A DNA stretch of 64,000 bases, taken from NCBI RefSeq assembly GCF_003248355.1, contig NZ_QKWY01000002.1, positions 1,364,001 through 1,428,000 of the forward strand, written 5' to 3'. The notes beneath the pieces are model-generated. The model searched no databases. It was not told the DNA's origin and was given only the letters and a program-made list of their open reading frames with translations. Below, piece after piece: positions 1 to 8,465 of this stretch. The first letter of the stretch is position 1. Each line of letters starts with the position of its first letter. Both the position numbers and the translations under genes were made by a program. This DNA is from Streptomyces sp. AC1-42W (GTDB taxonomy: Bacteria; Actinomycetota; Actinomycetes; Streptomycetales; Streptomycetaceae).

Positions 1-122
1 TCGGCGTTCCGGCCGGTGGGGACGACGTCGTGGCGGGCGTGGGTGGCCGGGGTCGAGCCGTCCGCGTTGGGGAAGGGTATGAGGACGCCGTCGATGTCGA
101 GGAGCAGGTAAGGCGGGCGCAT
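1..122 (-). CDS. HAD-like hydrolase, N-terminal fragment (cut by window edge)
   Basis: Only the first 40 codons are present. The protein starts at an ATG read leftward from 122, with GGAGG six bases upstream. It begins MRPPYLLLDIDGVL, the DxDGV motif I of the haloacid dehalogenase superfamily, where the first Asp is the nucleophile. The gene is last in a leftward run with the methyltransferase (35-bp gap), the kinase-like protein and the 249-aa protein, so co-transcription is likely. Substrate cannot be inferred from this fragment. It could be a phosphatase, or a HAD-fold protein of unknown role as is common in such Streptomyces clusters. Confidence 0.7.
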   Translation of the reverse strand, partial: MRPPYLLLDIDGVLIPFPNADGSTPATHARHDVVPTGRNA

Positions 123-157
123 CGGTTCCTCCGGGGGAAGCCGGGGCGAATGGCTGG

Positions 158-850
158 TCAGAGCTTGCGGGCGCGGATCAGCAGGGTGGTGGGCCAGTGG
201 CCCATGCGGGGGTCGTTGAACTCCTGGGCCGAAGTGAGCCAGAAGCCCGCTCGGCTGAGGTGCCTCTCCCAACGGTCGGTATCGAACTCCCATCGGGCGA
301 TGGGGAGCCGAGTGCGGTCGGGCAAGGTGACGAAGTCGCGGCGGGGCCGGTCGTCGCCGGAGGGGCTTCGATCGCCGCGCTGCGGGTGGGGGACAGAGAA
401 GGCCAGCACTCGCCCGGGCGTGAGGCGTTGGGCGATGGCCGGGAGCAGGAGCTCGGGCGCGACAAGCCCGACGGCGCCGAAGACGGAGTAGATCGCGTCG
501 AACTGCTCGTCGGAGGCGTGCAGGTAGTGCAGGGCGTGGCCGGCGACGAAGGTGAGGTTGTTCAACCGTCCGTAGTGGGAGCGGGCGCGGCGGACCTGGA
601 GGCCGACCAGGTCGACGCCCGTGACGTGCGCGCCGTGGCGGGTGGCGAGGTGGGCGGCGTTGTGGCCGGGGCCGCAGCCGAGTTCCAGGAGTCGCTTGCC
701 CCGCAGGTCCGGGCCGAGGATCTCGGCCCCGGGACCTTGGCCGGGTCTCGTGGTCCACTCCATCCGGGCGGGCACGGACAGGGGTTCGGCGAGTCTGGCG
801 GCGGTGCGCTGGAGGGCGTGGGCGTGCCAGGGGGATGCCTGGGCGAGCAC
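158..850 (-). CDS. class I SAM-dependent methyltransferase
   Basis: This 230-aa protein carries a Rossmann-type methyltransferase core. The SAM-binding motif I (LLELGCGPGHNAAHLA) is followed by an acidic strand end (VTGVDLVGLQ), the usual ribose-contacting position, and then by FDAIYSVFGAVG and a C-terminal beta-sheet region. The GTG start at 850 was chosen because GGAG lies about 7 nt upstream and the codon sits just past the kinase-like gene's stop, which suggests translational coupling. A longer reading in the same frame overlaps the kinase-like gene and has no methyltransferase character. The substrate is unknown; the neighbours suggest a small-molecule or nucleotide-related target, which is inference. 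Confidence 0.85.
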   Translation of the reverse strand: MLAQASPWHAHALQRTAARLAEPLSVPARMEWTTRPGQGPGAEILGPDLRGKRLLELGCGPGHNAAHLATRHGAHVTGVDLVGLQVRRARSHYGRLNNLTFVAGHALHYLHASDEQFDAIYSVFGAVGLVAPELLLPAIAQRLTPGRVLAFSVPHPQRGDRSPSGDDRPRRDFVTLPDRTRLPIARWEFDTDRWERHLSRAGFWLTSAQEFNDPRMGHWPTTLLIRARKL

Positions 851-851
851 G

Positions 852-1763
852 TCAGATCTCCAGGAGGTGGAGGACGTCGGTGAGGTGGCGGCGGACGGCC
901 TTGATGTAGGCGGGGTCGGTGGCCGGGTCGTTGATCCAGCGGACGGTCTGCTCCATGAACCACTCGACGGCCCACATGCGGTGCCAGCCCAGGGCCCAGT
1001 TCTCGGCGGTGAGCCCGCCGCGCGGGGCGAGGGCGTCGGGGGTGCCGCCGGCGATGACGTACTGCTCCAGGAAGACGCGCAGGCGCACGGGGTGCGGGGG
1101 ATCGATGGTTCCGTGCCAGCTCGCGAGGTCGAGCAGGCCGGGGCCGGTGAAGGCGCGGGCGAAGTCGAGCAGCCGCCAGCCGCGCTCGCCGATGTGGAGG
1201 CTGGTGGGATGAAACTCGGAGTGCACCCAGCCGAACGGCTCCAGCGTCGCTCCGGCCGAGCGAGCCTCGGCGGCCTGGGCGATCCGGTCGAGCGCGTCCT
1301 CGACATCGTCGGCATCCTGCCACCGGTCGGCCTTGCGCAGCCGTTCGAGATGCTCCAGCGCACGGGTCGGCAGCGTCCGCAGCCGCTCCTGGTCGAGGAC
1401 GGGCAAAGGCGGAGCCGTATGGGTGCCGTGCAGGACCACGGCCGCGGCGACGCCGTCGAGGTCGTCGGCCTCGCGGACGGACGGTCCGAGGTCCTCCAGG
1501 AGCATGCCGAGCCAGCCGTCCAGGACTGCGGAGGCGTGGACCTGGGGGACGGGGACGCCGAGGGTGTGGGCCAGGCGGAGGGCCTGGTCCTCGCTGTCGA
1601 AGGGCTTCTTGGCGTACTTGAAGATGGCGGTGGAGCCGTCGGGGAAGGTCACGCGCTCGACGCCGGACATGGACCACACGCGTACCTCCTCCCGTACGGC
1701 AGTGGTCTGGCCGGTCGCGGTGAGCAGGTTGTCGAGGAGTTCGGCGCTGGGGTTCGTGGTCAC
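852..1763 (-). CDS. aminoglycoside phosphotransferase-family kinase-like protein
   Basis: A 303-aa protein with the layout of the APH/choline-kinase fold. An N-lobe segment TAIFKYAKK supplies a probable ATP-anchoring lysine. It is followed by the hinge-like LLEDLG, and then WVHSEFHPTSLHIGERGWRLLDFARAF, which occupies the place of the HxDxxxxN catalytic loop and the DFG-like Asp. The catalytic loop is unusual: HSEFHPTSLH replaces the canonical HGDxxxxN, with Glu where Asp is expected, so activity is uncertain. The GTG start at 1763 has GGAG 7 nt upstream. It is followed one base later by the methyltransferase and preceded by the 249-aa gene. It may modify a small molecule or be a pseudokinase. 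Confidence 0.75.
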   Translation of the reverse strand: MTTNPSAELLDNLLTATGQTTAVREEVRVWSMSGVERVTFPDGSTAIFKYAKKPFDSEDQALRLAHTLGVPVPQVHASAVLDGWLGMLLEDLGPSVREADDLDGVAAAVVLHGTHTAPPLPVLDQERLRTLPTRALEHLERLRKADRWQDADDVEDALDRIAQAAEARSAGATLEPFGWVHSEFHPTSLHIGERGWRLLDFARAFTGPGLLDLASWHGTIDPPHPVRLRVFLEQYVIAGGTPDALAPRGGLTAENWALGWHRMWAVEWFMEQTVRWINDPATDPAYIKAVRRHLTDVLHLLEI

Positions 1764-1843
1764 GTGAGGGCTCCGGGGAGGGGTGGTGGCGTCCGGGGCG
1801 GGCGAGGGATGTCGGCCCGCCCCGGAGCCTGATCGGGTGGTGG

Positions 1844-2593
1844 TTACGCGGCGGGGTTCACGCGGTGGGCGTAGACCTGCTCGATCCAGCCCGCCTTGAA
1901 GGCCGCGAGGTCGTCGCGGAAGTTCGCCATCGAGGCACCGTAGGGCGCGACCACGCCGCCGGACTGGTCCGGCACGGACTGGCAGCCGTGCACGAGCCGG
2001 CCGCCGAGGGCGGCGTGGGCCTTGATGGACTCGATGCGGCGGTGCTCGTTGAACCAGCCGCCGTGGTAGACCTCGTCGAGCATCCCGCCCGTCTCGTCGT
2101 CCAGGTCGAAGACGACGGAGGTGGCGGCGGGGAAGAACCAGCACGGGCCGACGTTGGAGATGTGCCCGTCGAGCTCGACCTTGTTGAGTGCCATGAGCGT
2201 GGCGGCCTCGCGCAGCATCCGCAGGTGGTCGGCGGTGATCTGCGGCAGACCGAGGCCGGCCAGGTGCTCGTCGCGGAACAGGTAGGCGTACACCTCGTAC
2301 GCGGTGGCCAGGACGCGGGCGGCGTCGGAGGTGGAGTCGCTGTGCTGCTTGATGAAGTCGAGCGCGAGCTGCTCGACCGCGCTCTCGGTCGTCTCGTCCA
2401 CGTCGAGGAGCTGGGCCTTGACCAGCTCCCAGTCGGCGACGAACCAGGTGTTGGACTCGAAGCGGAAGAAGTACTCGGCCGGGTCGATCGTGATGCGTCG
2501 GCCGTCGACCTGGATGCCGGGCAGGCGGCTCCAGCGCGGGTCGAACGCCTCGGGCAGCTCGACCGTGATGGCCGTGGTGTTGATGGTGGTCAC
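1844..2593 (-). CDS. uncharacterised 249-aa soluble protein
   Basis: I do not recognise this family. The protein is predicted soluble, acidic and mostly helical in its centre (residues about 60-150), with no signal peptide or membrane segment. Trp/Phe-rich stretches (FESNTWFVADWE, CWFFPAATS) and a basic C-terminus stand out. The GTG start at 2593 has CGGAGAC upstream; an ATG further upstream (near 2701) would add a proline/arginine-rich extension and has no good ribosome site. It is the first gene of the leftward run and lies back-to-back with the XRE regulator gene, so it is probably controlled by that regulator. Confidence 0.75.
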   Translation of the reverse strand: MTTINTTAITVELPEAFDPRWSRLPGIQVDGRRITIDPAEYFFRFESNTWFVADWELVKAQLLDVDETTESAVEQLALDFIKQHSDSTSDAARVLATAYEVYAYLFRDEHLAGLGLPQITADHLRMLREAATLMALNKVELDGHISNVGPCWFFPAATSVVFDLDDETGGMLDEVYHGGWFNEHRRIESIKAHAALGGRLVHGCQSVPDQSGGVVAPYGASMANFRDDLAAFKAGWIEQVYAHRVNPAA

Positions 2594-2816
2594 CGTGTCT
2601 CCGTCTCTGATTGGCCGGTCTCGGGCACAGGAATGCCCGAGCCTGGTGTGGGCGTACGGAACTTCGGGGTGCCGCCTGGACCAAGGGGGAGCCTGGATCA
2701 CGGTCGCGCCGTTCCGGGCGGCTGCTGATAAGTGAACCGGTGGTCACGCTCAGTGGGTACGGTGGAAGGCAGTTGAAGCGGTATACGCGGTTTACAGCTC
2801 CAGGACGGAGGCGATC
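2594..2816. promoter_or_regulatory. divergent promoter region between 249-aa gene and XRE gene
   Basis: A 223-bp intergenic stretch separates the two divergent transcription units. It is less GC-rich near 2765-2800 (TTGAAGCGGTATACGCGG). No confident -35/-10 pair could be assigned. Its position makes it the likely autoregulatory operator of the XRE protein; that is inference. Confidence 0.4.
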
Positions 2817-4172
2817 GTGACGGCGCAGCGAGAACCCAACTCCCGTCTGCGCGACGTCATCGCGGCGGTCGACTGCACCTACGAGGCCCTCGCCAGAGAC
2901 GTGCGGCGCATCGCCGCCGAGAACGGCGAGATCCTCCAGACCAACAAGTCGGCCATCTCGCACTGGGCGAACGGCACCCGTGCCCCTTCGGGCCGGGTAG
3001 GCCAGTACCTGGCCGAGGCGCTGTCCCGACGAGCGGGGCGCACGGTCACCCAGACCGAGATCGGCCTCCAGGCCAGCGATGACGAAGCGCCGGCGGAATC
3101 CGACCCCGTCCTTGCCGCCACCGACCTGGGCCGCGCCGACGTCGAGCGCCGTCGCTTCCTCGCCATCGCGGCCTTCACCACCGCCGGCGTCGCCATGCCG
3201 CTCGGATACGACCACGAAGCCACCGCCCGCATGCTCCGCGCCCGCACCGGCACGTCCTTGGTCGGGGCAGAGGACGTGGACGTCGTACGGCAGATCACGG
3301 CGGCCTTCAGCGCCGCCGACGAGCGCCTCGGCGGCGGGCACGGACTGACCACCGTCACCGCGTACCTCGCCGACACCGCCGCCCCCATGCTGCGCGGACG
3401 CTTCCCCAATGAAGCCTTACGCCGGGCCGCCTTCGGCGCCGTCGCCGAACTCGCCTACCTCGCAGGGTGGAAGCACCACGACCTCGGCCAGGAAGGCGCC
3501 GCCCAGCGCTACTACCAGGTCGGCTACAAGCTCGCCTGCGAAGCCGACCCCCAGGGCCACGCCGCCTGGATGATGCGCGCCCTCGCCCACCAGGCCCTCA
3601 GCCTCAAACAGCCCCACCACTGCGTCGACCTCGTCGAAGGCGCCCTCCGCACAGGTCTCGGCCACGTCGACGGCCAGACCGAAGCGCTCCTCCACATCAC
3701 GCACGCCCGCGCCTACGCCGCGGTCAACGAGAACCCCTTGGCCGCGCGCGCCCTACTCGCCGCCGAGGACGCCCTCCTACGAGACGACGGCCCCCAGCCC
3801 AGCTACTCCCGCGTGAGCGGCCCCGCCGCTGGCACCGTGGCCAGCCACACCGCCCGCACCCTGACCGACCTCGCCGACCACATCGGCACGGAGCAGCAGC
3901 ACCGGGACGCCCTCACCCGCTGGGACCCCCAGAAGTACAAGCGCGTCCACGCCCTCACCCACGCCGACCTCGGCGACAGCCTCGCCGCCCAGGCCCGCGC
4001 CGACGAAGCCGTCGCCGCCTGGACCCAGGCCCTGGTCCTCATGGAGGGCATGACCTCCGACCGGACCCGGAAGGCGATCACGTCGATCCGCTCCACTCTC
4101 GCGGTCTACCAGCGCCGCCGCGTTCCCGGCGCCGCAGATCTCGCCCGCCGCGCCCGCGAGGCCCTCGCCTAA
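2817..4172 (+). CDS. XRE-type HTH regulator with TPR-like C-terminal body
   Basis: A 451-aa protein. Residues about 8-70 form a helix-turn-helix domain of the Streptomyces XRE type (NKSAISHWANGTRAPSGR is the recognition-helix region). Residues about 150-450 are alpha-helical repeat material resembling tetratricopeptide repeats. Between them, RRRFLAIAAFTTAGVAMPLG resembles a twin-arginine signal, which is why homologues are often labelled Tat signal proteins, but its internal position argues against export. The GTG start has GGACGGAGG upstream. It diverges from the kinase/methyltransferase operon and is followed by a Nudix gene. It is probably the local regulator. Confidence 0.85.
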   Translation: MTAQREPNSRLRDVIAAVDCTYEALARDVRRIAAENGEILQTNKSAISHWANGTRAPSGRVGQYLAEALSRRAGRTVTQTEIGLQASDDEAPAESDPVLAATDLGRADVERRRFLAIAAFTTAGVAMPLGYDHEATARMLRARTGTSLVGAEDVDVVRQITAAFSAADERLGGGHGLTTVTAYLADTAAPMLRGRFPNEALRRAAFGAVAELAYLAGWKHHDLGQEGAAQRYYQVGYKLACEADPQGHAAWMMRALAHQALSLKQPHHCVDLVEGALRTGLGHVDGQTEALLHITHARAYAAVNENPLAARALLAAEDALLRDDGPQPSYSRVSGPAAGTVASHTARTLTDLADHIGTEQQHRDALTRWDPQKYKRVHALTHADLGDSLAAQARADEAVAAWTQALVLMEGMTSDRTRKAITSIRSTLAVYQRRRVPGAADLARRAREALA

Positions 4173-4206
4173 CATGCCCAACAACCCGCCCGACGAAGGG
4201 AACCCC

Positions 4207-4701
4207 GTGGCCCAGCAGACCGACGACCGCTCCCAAGCCCTCGAGCCGGCGCTCGAGTCGATGACCCTGCTGGTTGCGGCCGTCATCGTCCACGACAAGG
4301 CGACCAACCGCGTCGTCCTCCTCCAGCGCAGCGAAAACGCGAAGTTTGCCCAGGGCATGTGGGACCTCCCGGTCGGCAAGAGCGAGCCGGGCGAGCCCAT
4401 CACCGAAACCGCAGTCCGCGAGCTCTACGAGGAGACCGGCCTCACGGTGAAGCCCGAGTCCCTCAAGGTCGCCCACATCATCCACGGCGCCTGGGGCGTC
4501 GAAGCCCCCAACGGCTTCCTCACGGTCGTGTTCGCCGCCCACGAATGGACCGGCGAACCCGAAAACCGCGAACCCCGCAAGCACTCCCAGGTCCGCTGGG
4601 TCGACGCCGACGCCATCCCGGAAGCGTTTGTGGATACGACCGCGAGCGCCCTCCACCGCTACCTTAACGCAGGGCCGCAGGTATCGCTGGATGGCTGGTG
4701 A
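4207..4701 (+). CDS. Nudix hydrolase
   Basis: The protein carries a near-canonical Nudix box, GKSEPGEPITETAVRELYEETGL, fitting GX5EX7REUXEEXGU and so a divalent-metal nucleoside-diphosphate-X hydrolase. Two starts are in frame: ATG 4174, only 1 nt after the XRE stop and without a clear Shine-Dalgarno, and GTG 4207, with GAAGGGAA six bases upstream. I prefer 4207 (164 aa); 4174 adds 11 residues. It is co-oriented with the XRE regulator and probably translationally linked to it. Substrate unknown; the paired kinase, HAD and methyltransferase genes suggest nucleotide or sugar-phosphate chemistry. Confidence 0.85.
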   Translation: MAQQTDDRSQALEPALESMTLLVAAVIVHDKATNRVVLLQRSENAKFAQGMWDLPVGKSEPGEPITETAVRELYEETGLTVKPESLKVAHIIHGAWGVEAPNGFLTVVFAAHEWTGEPENREPRKHSQVRWVDADAIPEAFVDTTASALHRYLNAGPQVSLDGW

Positions 4702-4749
4702 TGTCGTAAAAGGTTCGTGGCTGGTTGCGGCGTTGATTTGCACTATCAC

Positions 4750-6417
4750 CTAGCCTCGATCTTTCGTGACGGTCCGTCGGTTCCTCCGGCGGGCCGTTTC
4801 GGCTGTTCGGGCGGGTGGCGGGCAGGCTGATGGCCCGGCTGTCGCGTCGGGTGGGCGCCGGGTTCCACGGCTCCGGTCGGGGTGGTGCTGCTCGCAGGGG
4901 CGGGGACGTGCTGGTCAGCCGGGGTTCGGGAGAGCTTCGAGTCGGGCGATGGCGTCGGTGATCAGGTCGGTCCAGGGCCAGTGGCCTGCGAATCTCAGGT
5001 GTCGGCGGCGGGCGGTGGTGACGAGCTGAGCGGCGGCGGAAAACAGTCGGAGCCTCAGCCGCCGGGGCTCCCACCTGCGGGTTTGCCCGGTGAGGGCGAG
5101 CATGGGCATCCAGGCCAGCAGGTCGAGGGCGATTTGGACGATCTCCAGCCAGATCTGGTTCTGTGCGGCGTCGTGGAGTGGCAGGTTGCGCAGGCCGGTG
5201 GCGCGGGCGTTTCGGATGCGGTCCTCGGCTCTCGCGCGTTGGCGGTGCCGGAGTTCGAGTGCGGCGATCGGAACGCCGGTGGTGTTGGTCGCGAACGCCG
5301 TGAGCCGCAGTCCGTCGGCATCGGTGAGGCGCAACTGGGCGCCGGGGTGCGGGCGTTCCTTGCGGACGATCAGCCGCATCCCCTGCGGCCAGCCCTTGAG
5401 GACGTCACCGTCGAGTTCGGCGACCCAGGCGCCGTCACGGATCTCACCTTCCGGTTCGACGGCCACTGTCCAGGCGGCGGGCGGGATCTTGAGGACGGCC
5501 TGGTGGATGGCGTCGGTGATGGTCATGCCGACCGAGTACGACAGCCACCTGCCCCGCTGGGCGAGCCAGGCGACGAACTCGTGGGTGCCACCGCCGGAGT
5601 CGGTACGAATGAGCGTCTGGCGTCCGCGCCGGTACTTGTTCGGCAGTTGGGCCAGGGCGAGTCGGGCCGTGGTGATGTGGTCGGCGGCGGTGTTGCTGCC
5701 CGCGTTCCCGGGCCGCAGCAGCGCGGCCACCGGCTCGCCGGTGCCGCCGCTTCCGTGGTCGACGAAGCCCACCAGCGGGTGATGTCCGAAGGTCTTCTTC
5801 CAGGTCGCGGCCGCGTCCTGCTTGTCGGAGTGGGCCAGTACCAGCACCCCGTCCAGGTCGACGATCACCTGCCCGGAGGCGTCCGGCGACGAGGATCCCG
5901 CCAACTTCCATATTCGTTCGCGTACTTCGGCCCGCGCGGACCGGATCGCGTTCAGAGCCTTCGGGCCGGACTCGGCCAGGGTGTCGACGAGGCGGGAGAC
6001 GGTCGGGTCGGAGGCCACCGGGCCGAACACGGCCGGCTCGGCCCGCAGCATCCCGGCATCGGCCAGGCAGTCGCCGCCCAGCGCGACCGCGAGGGCCACG
6101 TCCAGCAGGATCTTGCCCGGGTCGTGCACCGCCCGAGCCTTCCGCCACGGCGCCAGCGCCGCGGATATCGCGGTGTCCAGCCCGGCCTTGCGGACCGTCT
6201 CGACCAGCAGCACGCCCCCGGCCTGGGAGACCACCGCCCGGCCGCCGCCCTCGATGCGGATACGCGGGTACGACCCGATACGCTTCTTCACCTGAGAAGT
6301 GCTTCTTTCCACGGCACGATCTGGACCTTCGACAAGTCCCATCGTTGCAGGTCAGGAGCACTTCTCACGTTTTCGATCACGCTTCGGACAGCCCACCTCA
6401 TGAAAGCCCGAGGCTAG
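4750..6417 (-). mobile_element. IS1380-family insertion sequence (complete, about 1.67 kb)
   Basis: The ends are imperfect inverted repeats. The left end reads CTAGCCTCGATCTTTCGTGA from 4750; the complement of the right end, starting at 6417, reads CTAGCCTCGGGCTTTCATGA. They enclose a single transposase gene on the minus strand. The expected 4-bp target duplication is not seen (TCAC left, TGTC right). The right side directly abuts the IS630 relic, so a later insertion or rearrangement has probably removed the original flank. Confidence 0.8.
4915..6291 (-). CDS. IS1380-family transposase
   Basis: A DDE transposase of about 458 aa from GTG 6291 (VKKRIGSYPRIRIEGGG, the usual IS1380 N-terminus). 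An upstream ATG at 6342 is possible but would read into the terminal region. Motifs: acidic VIVDLDGVLVLAHSDKQ (first Asp), LIRTDSGGGTHEF (second Asp), and a C-terminal segment with the third acidic residue. The frame is open throughout and the length is typical of the family, so the enzyme may be active. It fills the IS1380 element and has no link to neighbouring genes. Confidence 0.9.
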   Translation of the reverse strand: MKKRIGSYPRIRIEGGGRAVVSQAGGVLLVETVRKAGLDTAISAALAPWRKARAVHDPGKILLDVALAVALGGDCLADAGMLRAEPAVFGPVASDPTVSRLVDTLAESGPKALNAIRSARAEVRERIWKLAGSSSPDASGQVIVDLDGVLVLAHSDKQDAAATWKKTFGHHPLVGFVDHGSGGTGEPVAALLRPGNAGSNTAADHITTARLALAQLPNKYRRGRQTLIRTDSGGGTHEFVAWLAQRGRWLSYSVGMTITDAIHQAVLKIPPAAWTVAVEPEGEIRDGAWVAELDGDVLKGWPQGMRLIVRKERPHPGAQLRLTDADGLRLTAFATNTTGVPIAALELRHRQRARAEDRIRNARATGLRNLPLHDAAQNQIWLEIVQIALDLLAWMPMLALTGQTRRWEPRRLRLRLFSAAAQLVTTARRRHLRFAGHWPWTDLITDAIARLEALPNPG

Positions 6418-6474
6418 TGTCTTGTGATCCGGTTCGTGTCAGTTCGAGTTGTTATTGACGAGTTTCCTCACTCT

Positions 6475-6484
6475 GGTCGCGACG
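6475..6484. repeat. 10-bp target-site duplication of IS4 copy 1 (partner at 8016-8025)
   Basis: GGTCGCGACG occurs directly before the IS at 6475-6484 and directly after it at 8016-8025. The length suits the IS4 family. It shows that copy 1 sits where it transposed, inside the IS630 gene. Confidence 0.9.
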
Positions 6485-8015
6485 CAACGTCGCTCTATTA
6501 GATGGCCGTCGCCATGTCTTTGAGTGTCGGTGACGTCGTTTCCTGCGGGGCGAGTTGCAGGGGTCTCGGCTTCGCCCGCGGCTTGCGTGGTCGTCGTTCT
6601 TCGGGGAAGAGCGAGAGGCTGATCGTGTGGGTGACCTTGGTGGTGGCGGGCTCGTCCGGTTTGAGGGTGCGGTATCCGGTGGTGCTGCGTTTGGTGGCGC
6701 GGGGTGCGGCACGTCCGGGGCGGGGACGGACGGCCTCGCGGGTCAGGTCGGCCTGGATGTCACGGATCCTGGCGGCCAGTTGCCGAGGGGGGAAAGTCCG
6801 CGCCGACGGAACGTCGGGCGGCGGCGAGGGTGTTCTTGAAGCTGATGTGCGAGACGGGGAGGTTCGCGTGGTGGGCGGCGTCCACGGCCAGGTCGTGTAC
6901 GGCCTGGTAGACGCAGAGCATGGCCCACAGTTCCTGCTCGACCATGGCGGGACTGTTGGACCGGAGGGTCGCGGTGCGTCCTCCCCGCTGTTCGATCTTG
7001 ATGTGCTTGAAGATCGTCTCGCTGGTCCAGCGGGCGGTGTACAGCTCTGCCAGCTCTGCGGCGGGTGCCGCCTCGGGGTCCAGGAGCGTGGTGATCAGGC
7101 AGAACAGCTCCGAGGTCTCCTCACTGTCGCCGTCCGCGCCGATCGTGGTGGTGACCACGGTGTACTCCACGGCGCGCACGGTGATCCGGGCGCCGCGCGG
7201 CCCGTTCAGGCGGGTGAGGAAGGTGCCGTCGGCCAGAACCTCATGCGGCCGCAGGGTGAAGGAATCCGAGACCCGCCACAGGAGTTCGGCCCCGGTGACC
7301 GCGGCTGCCCGCCACAGCTCATAGGCTGGAAAGCCCCGGTCGGCCATCAACAGGATGCCTTCCCGCAGGTGCACCAGGAGGCGGGCGGCCAAGGTGCGCT
7401 CGCCGACGGCGAAGGAGTCGAAGACCGCACCGATCAACGCCTTCGTGCCGCACTCCACCAGCGCGAGGAGCCTCACCTGCGGGTACGGTCCAGGCCGATT
7501 TCCGTTGGAGGCACGGGTGTAGGCGGCAGCGTTCGCCTCGCTGTCAGGAACGTCCAGCAGTGTGCCGTCCATGGAGGTCAGCCGCAGCCCGCGCCAGAAA
7601 GCCCCCGGCGTGGCCGCAGTGCCGGTGCAACCGGCGACCCGGTCGAAGAGCAGTCGCAGCGGCCCCGCACCCAGCCGGGCCCGCGCCGTTGTCAGAGACC
7701 CCGTGCGCGCCGGACGCCACACCTCCCGCGCCCGGCGCGGCCAGTGCTCCACCAACTCCCGCAGCACCAGGCCGTATCCGTCACCGCTGAACAGCCACAT
7801 CGTCAGGACGAAATACACCATCAGCCGGGCCGGCAACGACCGGGTCCGCTCCTCGCGCGCCCCCGCCTCATCGACCACGAAGTCGACCAGCTCGGGCGTG
7901 AACGTACGCGACAGCACCCCCATCCGGACCCGCTCCGGGTACGTCTCACCAACTATGTGATCTCTCGGCACAAGACCGAGACTCTACGCGATCATGAACT
8001 AAGCGAGCGACGTTG
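6485..8015 (-). mobile_element. IS4-family insertion sequence, copy 1 (1531 bp)
   Basis: The element starts CAACGTCGCTC and ends with the complement GCGACGTTG, giving a perfect terminal inverted repeat of 11 bp with a further partial match. It is flanked by the 10-bp duplication GGTCGCGACG. The sequence is repeated at 8466-9996 with a constant 1981-bp offset, and the two copies look identical over their whole length. Confidence 0.9.
6760..7971 (-). CDS. IS4-family transposase, copy 1 (C-terminus shifted out of frame)
   Basis: From GTG 7971 the frame gives 403 aa with a full DDE core: SMDGTLLDVPDSEAN (D), LMADRGFPAY (D), and the YREK signature YTARWTSETIFKHIK (Y-2-R-3-E-6-K). The frame ends at 6760, after a run of six G on the plus strand (6787-6792). 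Removing one base there lets the protein continue as RQLAARIRDIQADLTREAV and on to a natural-looking end LKDMATAI at TAA 6498-6500, about 97 residues more. Either the run carries an inserted base, or expression of the full protein needs a +1 shift. The same state exists in copy 2. Confidence 0.85.
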   Translation of the reverse strand: MPRDHIVGETYPERVRMGVLSRTFTPELVDFVVDEAGAREERTRSLPARLMVYFVLTMWLFSGDGYGLVLRELVEHWPRRAREVWRPARTGSLTTARARLGAGPLRLLFDRVAGCTGTAATPGAFWRGLRLTSMDGTLLDVPDSEANAAAYTRASNGNRPGPYPQVRLLALVECGTKALIGAVFDSFAVGERTLAARLLVHLREGILLMADRGFPAYELWRAAAVTGAELLWRVSDSFTLRPHEVLADGTFLTRLNGPRGARITVRAVEYTVVTTTIGADGDSEETSELFCLITTLLDPEAAPAAELAELYTARWTSETIFKHIKIEQRGGRTATLRSNSPAMVEQELWAMLCVYQAVHDLAVDAAHHANLPVSHISFKNTLAAARRSVGADFPPSATGRQDP

Positions 8016-8465
8016 GGTCGCGACGAGCCGGACCTTTGCGAGGATCTCGCCGGTGGTCGCGGTCCAGGTGAAGGGTTTCGGGTTCTGGTTCCAGGAGTTG
8101 ATGTAGTCGCGGATCTGCTTGACCAGGACGTGGACACTGGAGAAGGTGCCGCGACGGATGGACTGCCGGGTGATGATCCCGAACCAGATCTCGATCTGGT
8201 TCAGCCAGGAAGAGCCGACGGGGGTGAAATGGAAGTGCACGTGAGGGTTCTTCTCCAGCCACGCCATCACGTCCGGGGTGGTGTGCGTGGACAGGTTGTC
8301 CAGCACGATATGGATCTCCTTGCCGGCGTGCGGTTTCACCACCTTCTTCAGGAAGGCCAGGAAGTTCGCCCCGTTCCGGTTCGGCTTGCATTCGCCGAGT
8401 ACTTCGCCGGTGGCGATATTCAGCGCGGCGAACAGGTTCGTGGTGCCGTGCCGCACGTAGTCGTG

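Larger units (their letters stand above)
6439..8465 (-). pseudogene. IS630-family transposase, C-terminal part only, split by an IS4-family element
   Basis: The reading frame runs from 8465 down to about 8018, is interrupted by the IS4 copy at 6485-8015, and resumes at 6484 to its TGA at 6439-6441. Rejoined across the 10-bp target duplication it reads KVRLVATRVRKLVNNNSN then stop. Recognisable features are the DDE catalytic tail: VLDNLSTHTTPDV (second Asp) and SSWLNQIEIWFGI (Glu). The N-terminal half with the first Asp is missing, because the second IS4 copy begins at 8466 and unrelated DNA lies beyond it. This is a relic, not a functional transposase. Confidence 0.85.

Noticed and set aside
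1..4701. Antibiotic biosynthesis cluster (kinase plus methyltransferase suggested aminoglycoside resistance)
   Set aside because: No biosynthetic enzymes are present and the kinase catalytic loop is atypical; resistance is unsupported.
6502..8106. Plus-strand 534-codon frame across the IS4 copy
   Set aside because: It is antisense to a transposase with intact DDE and YREK motifs, and repeats identically in copy 2.
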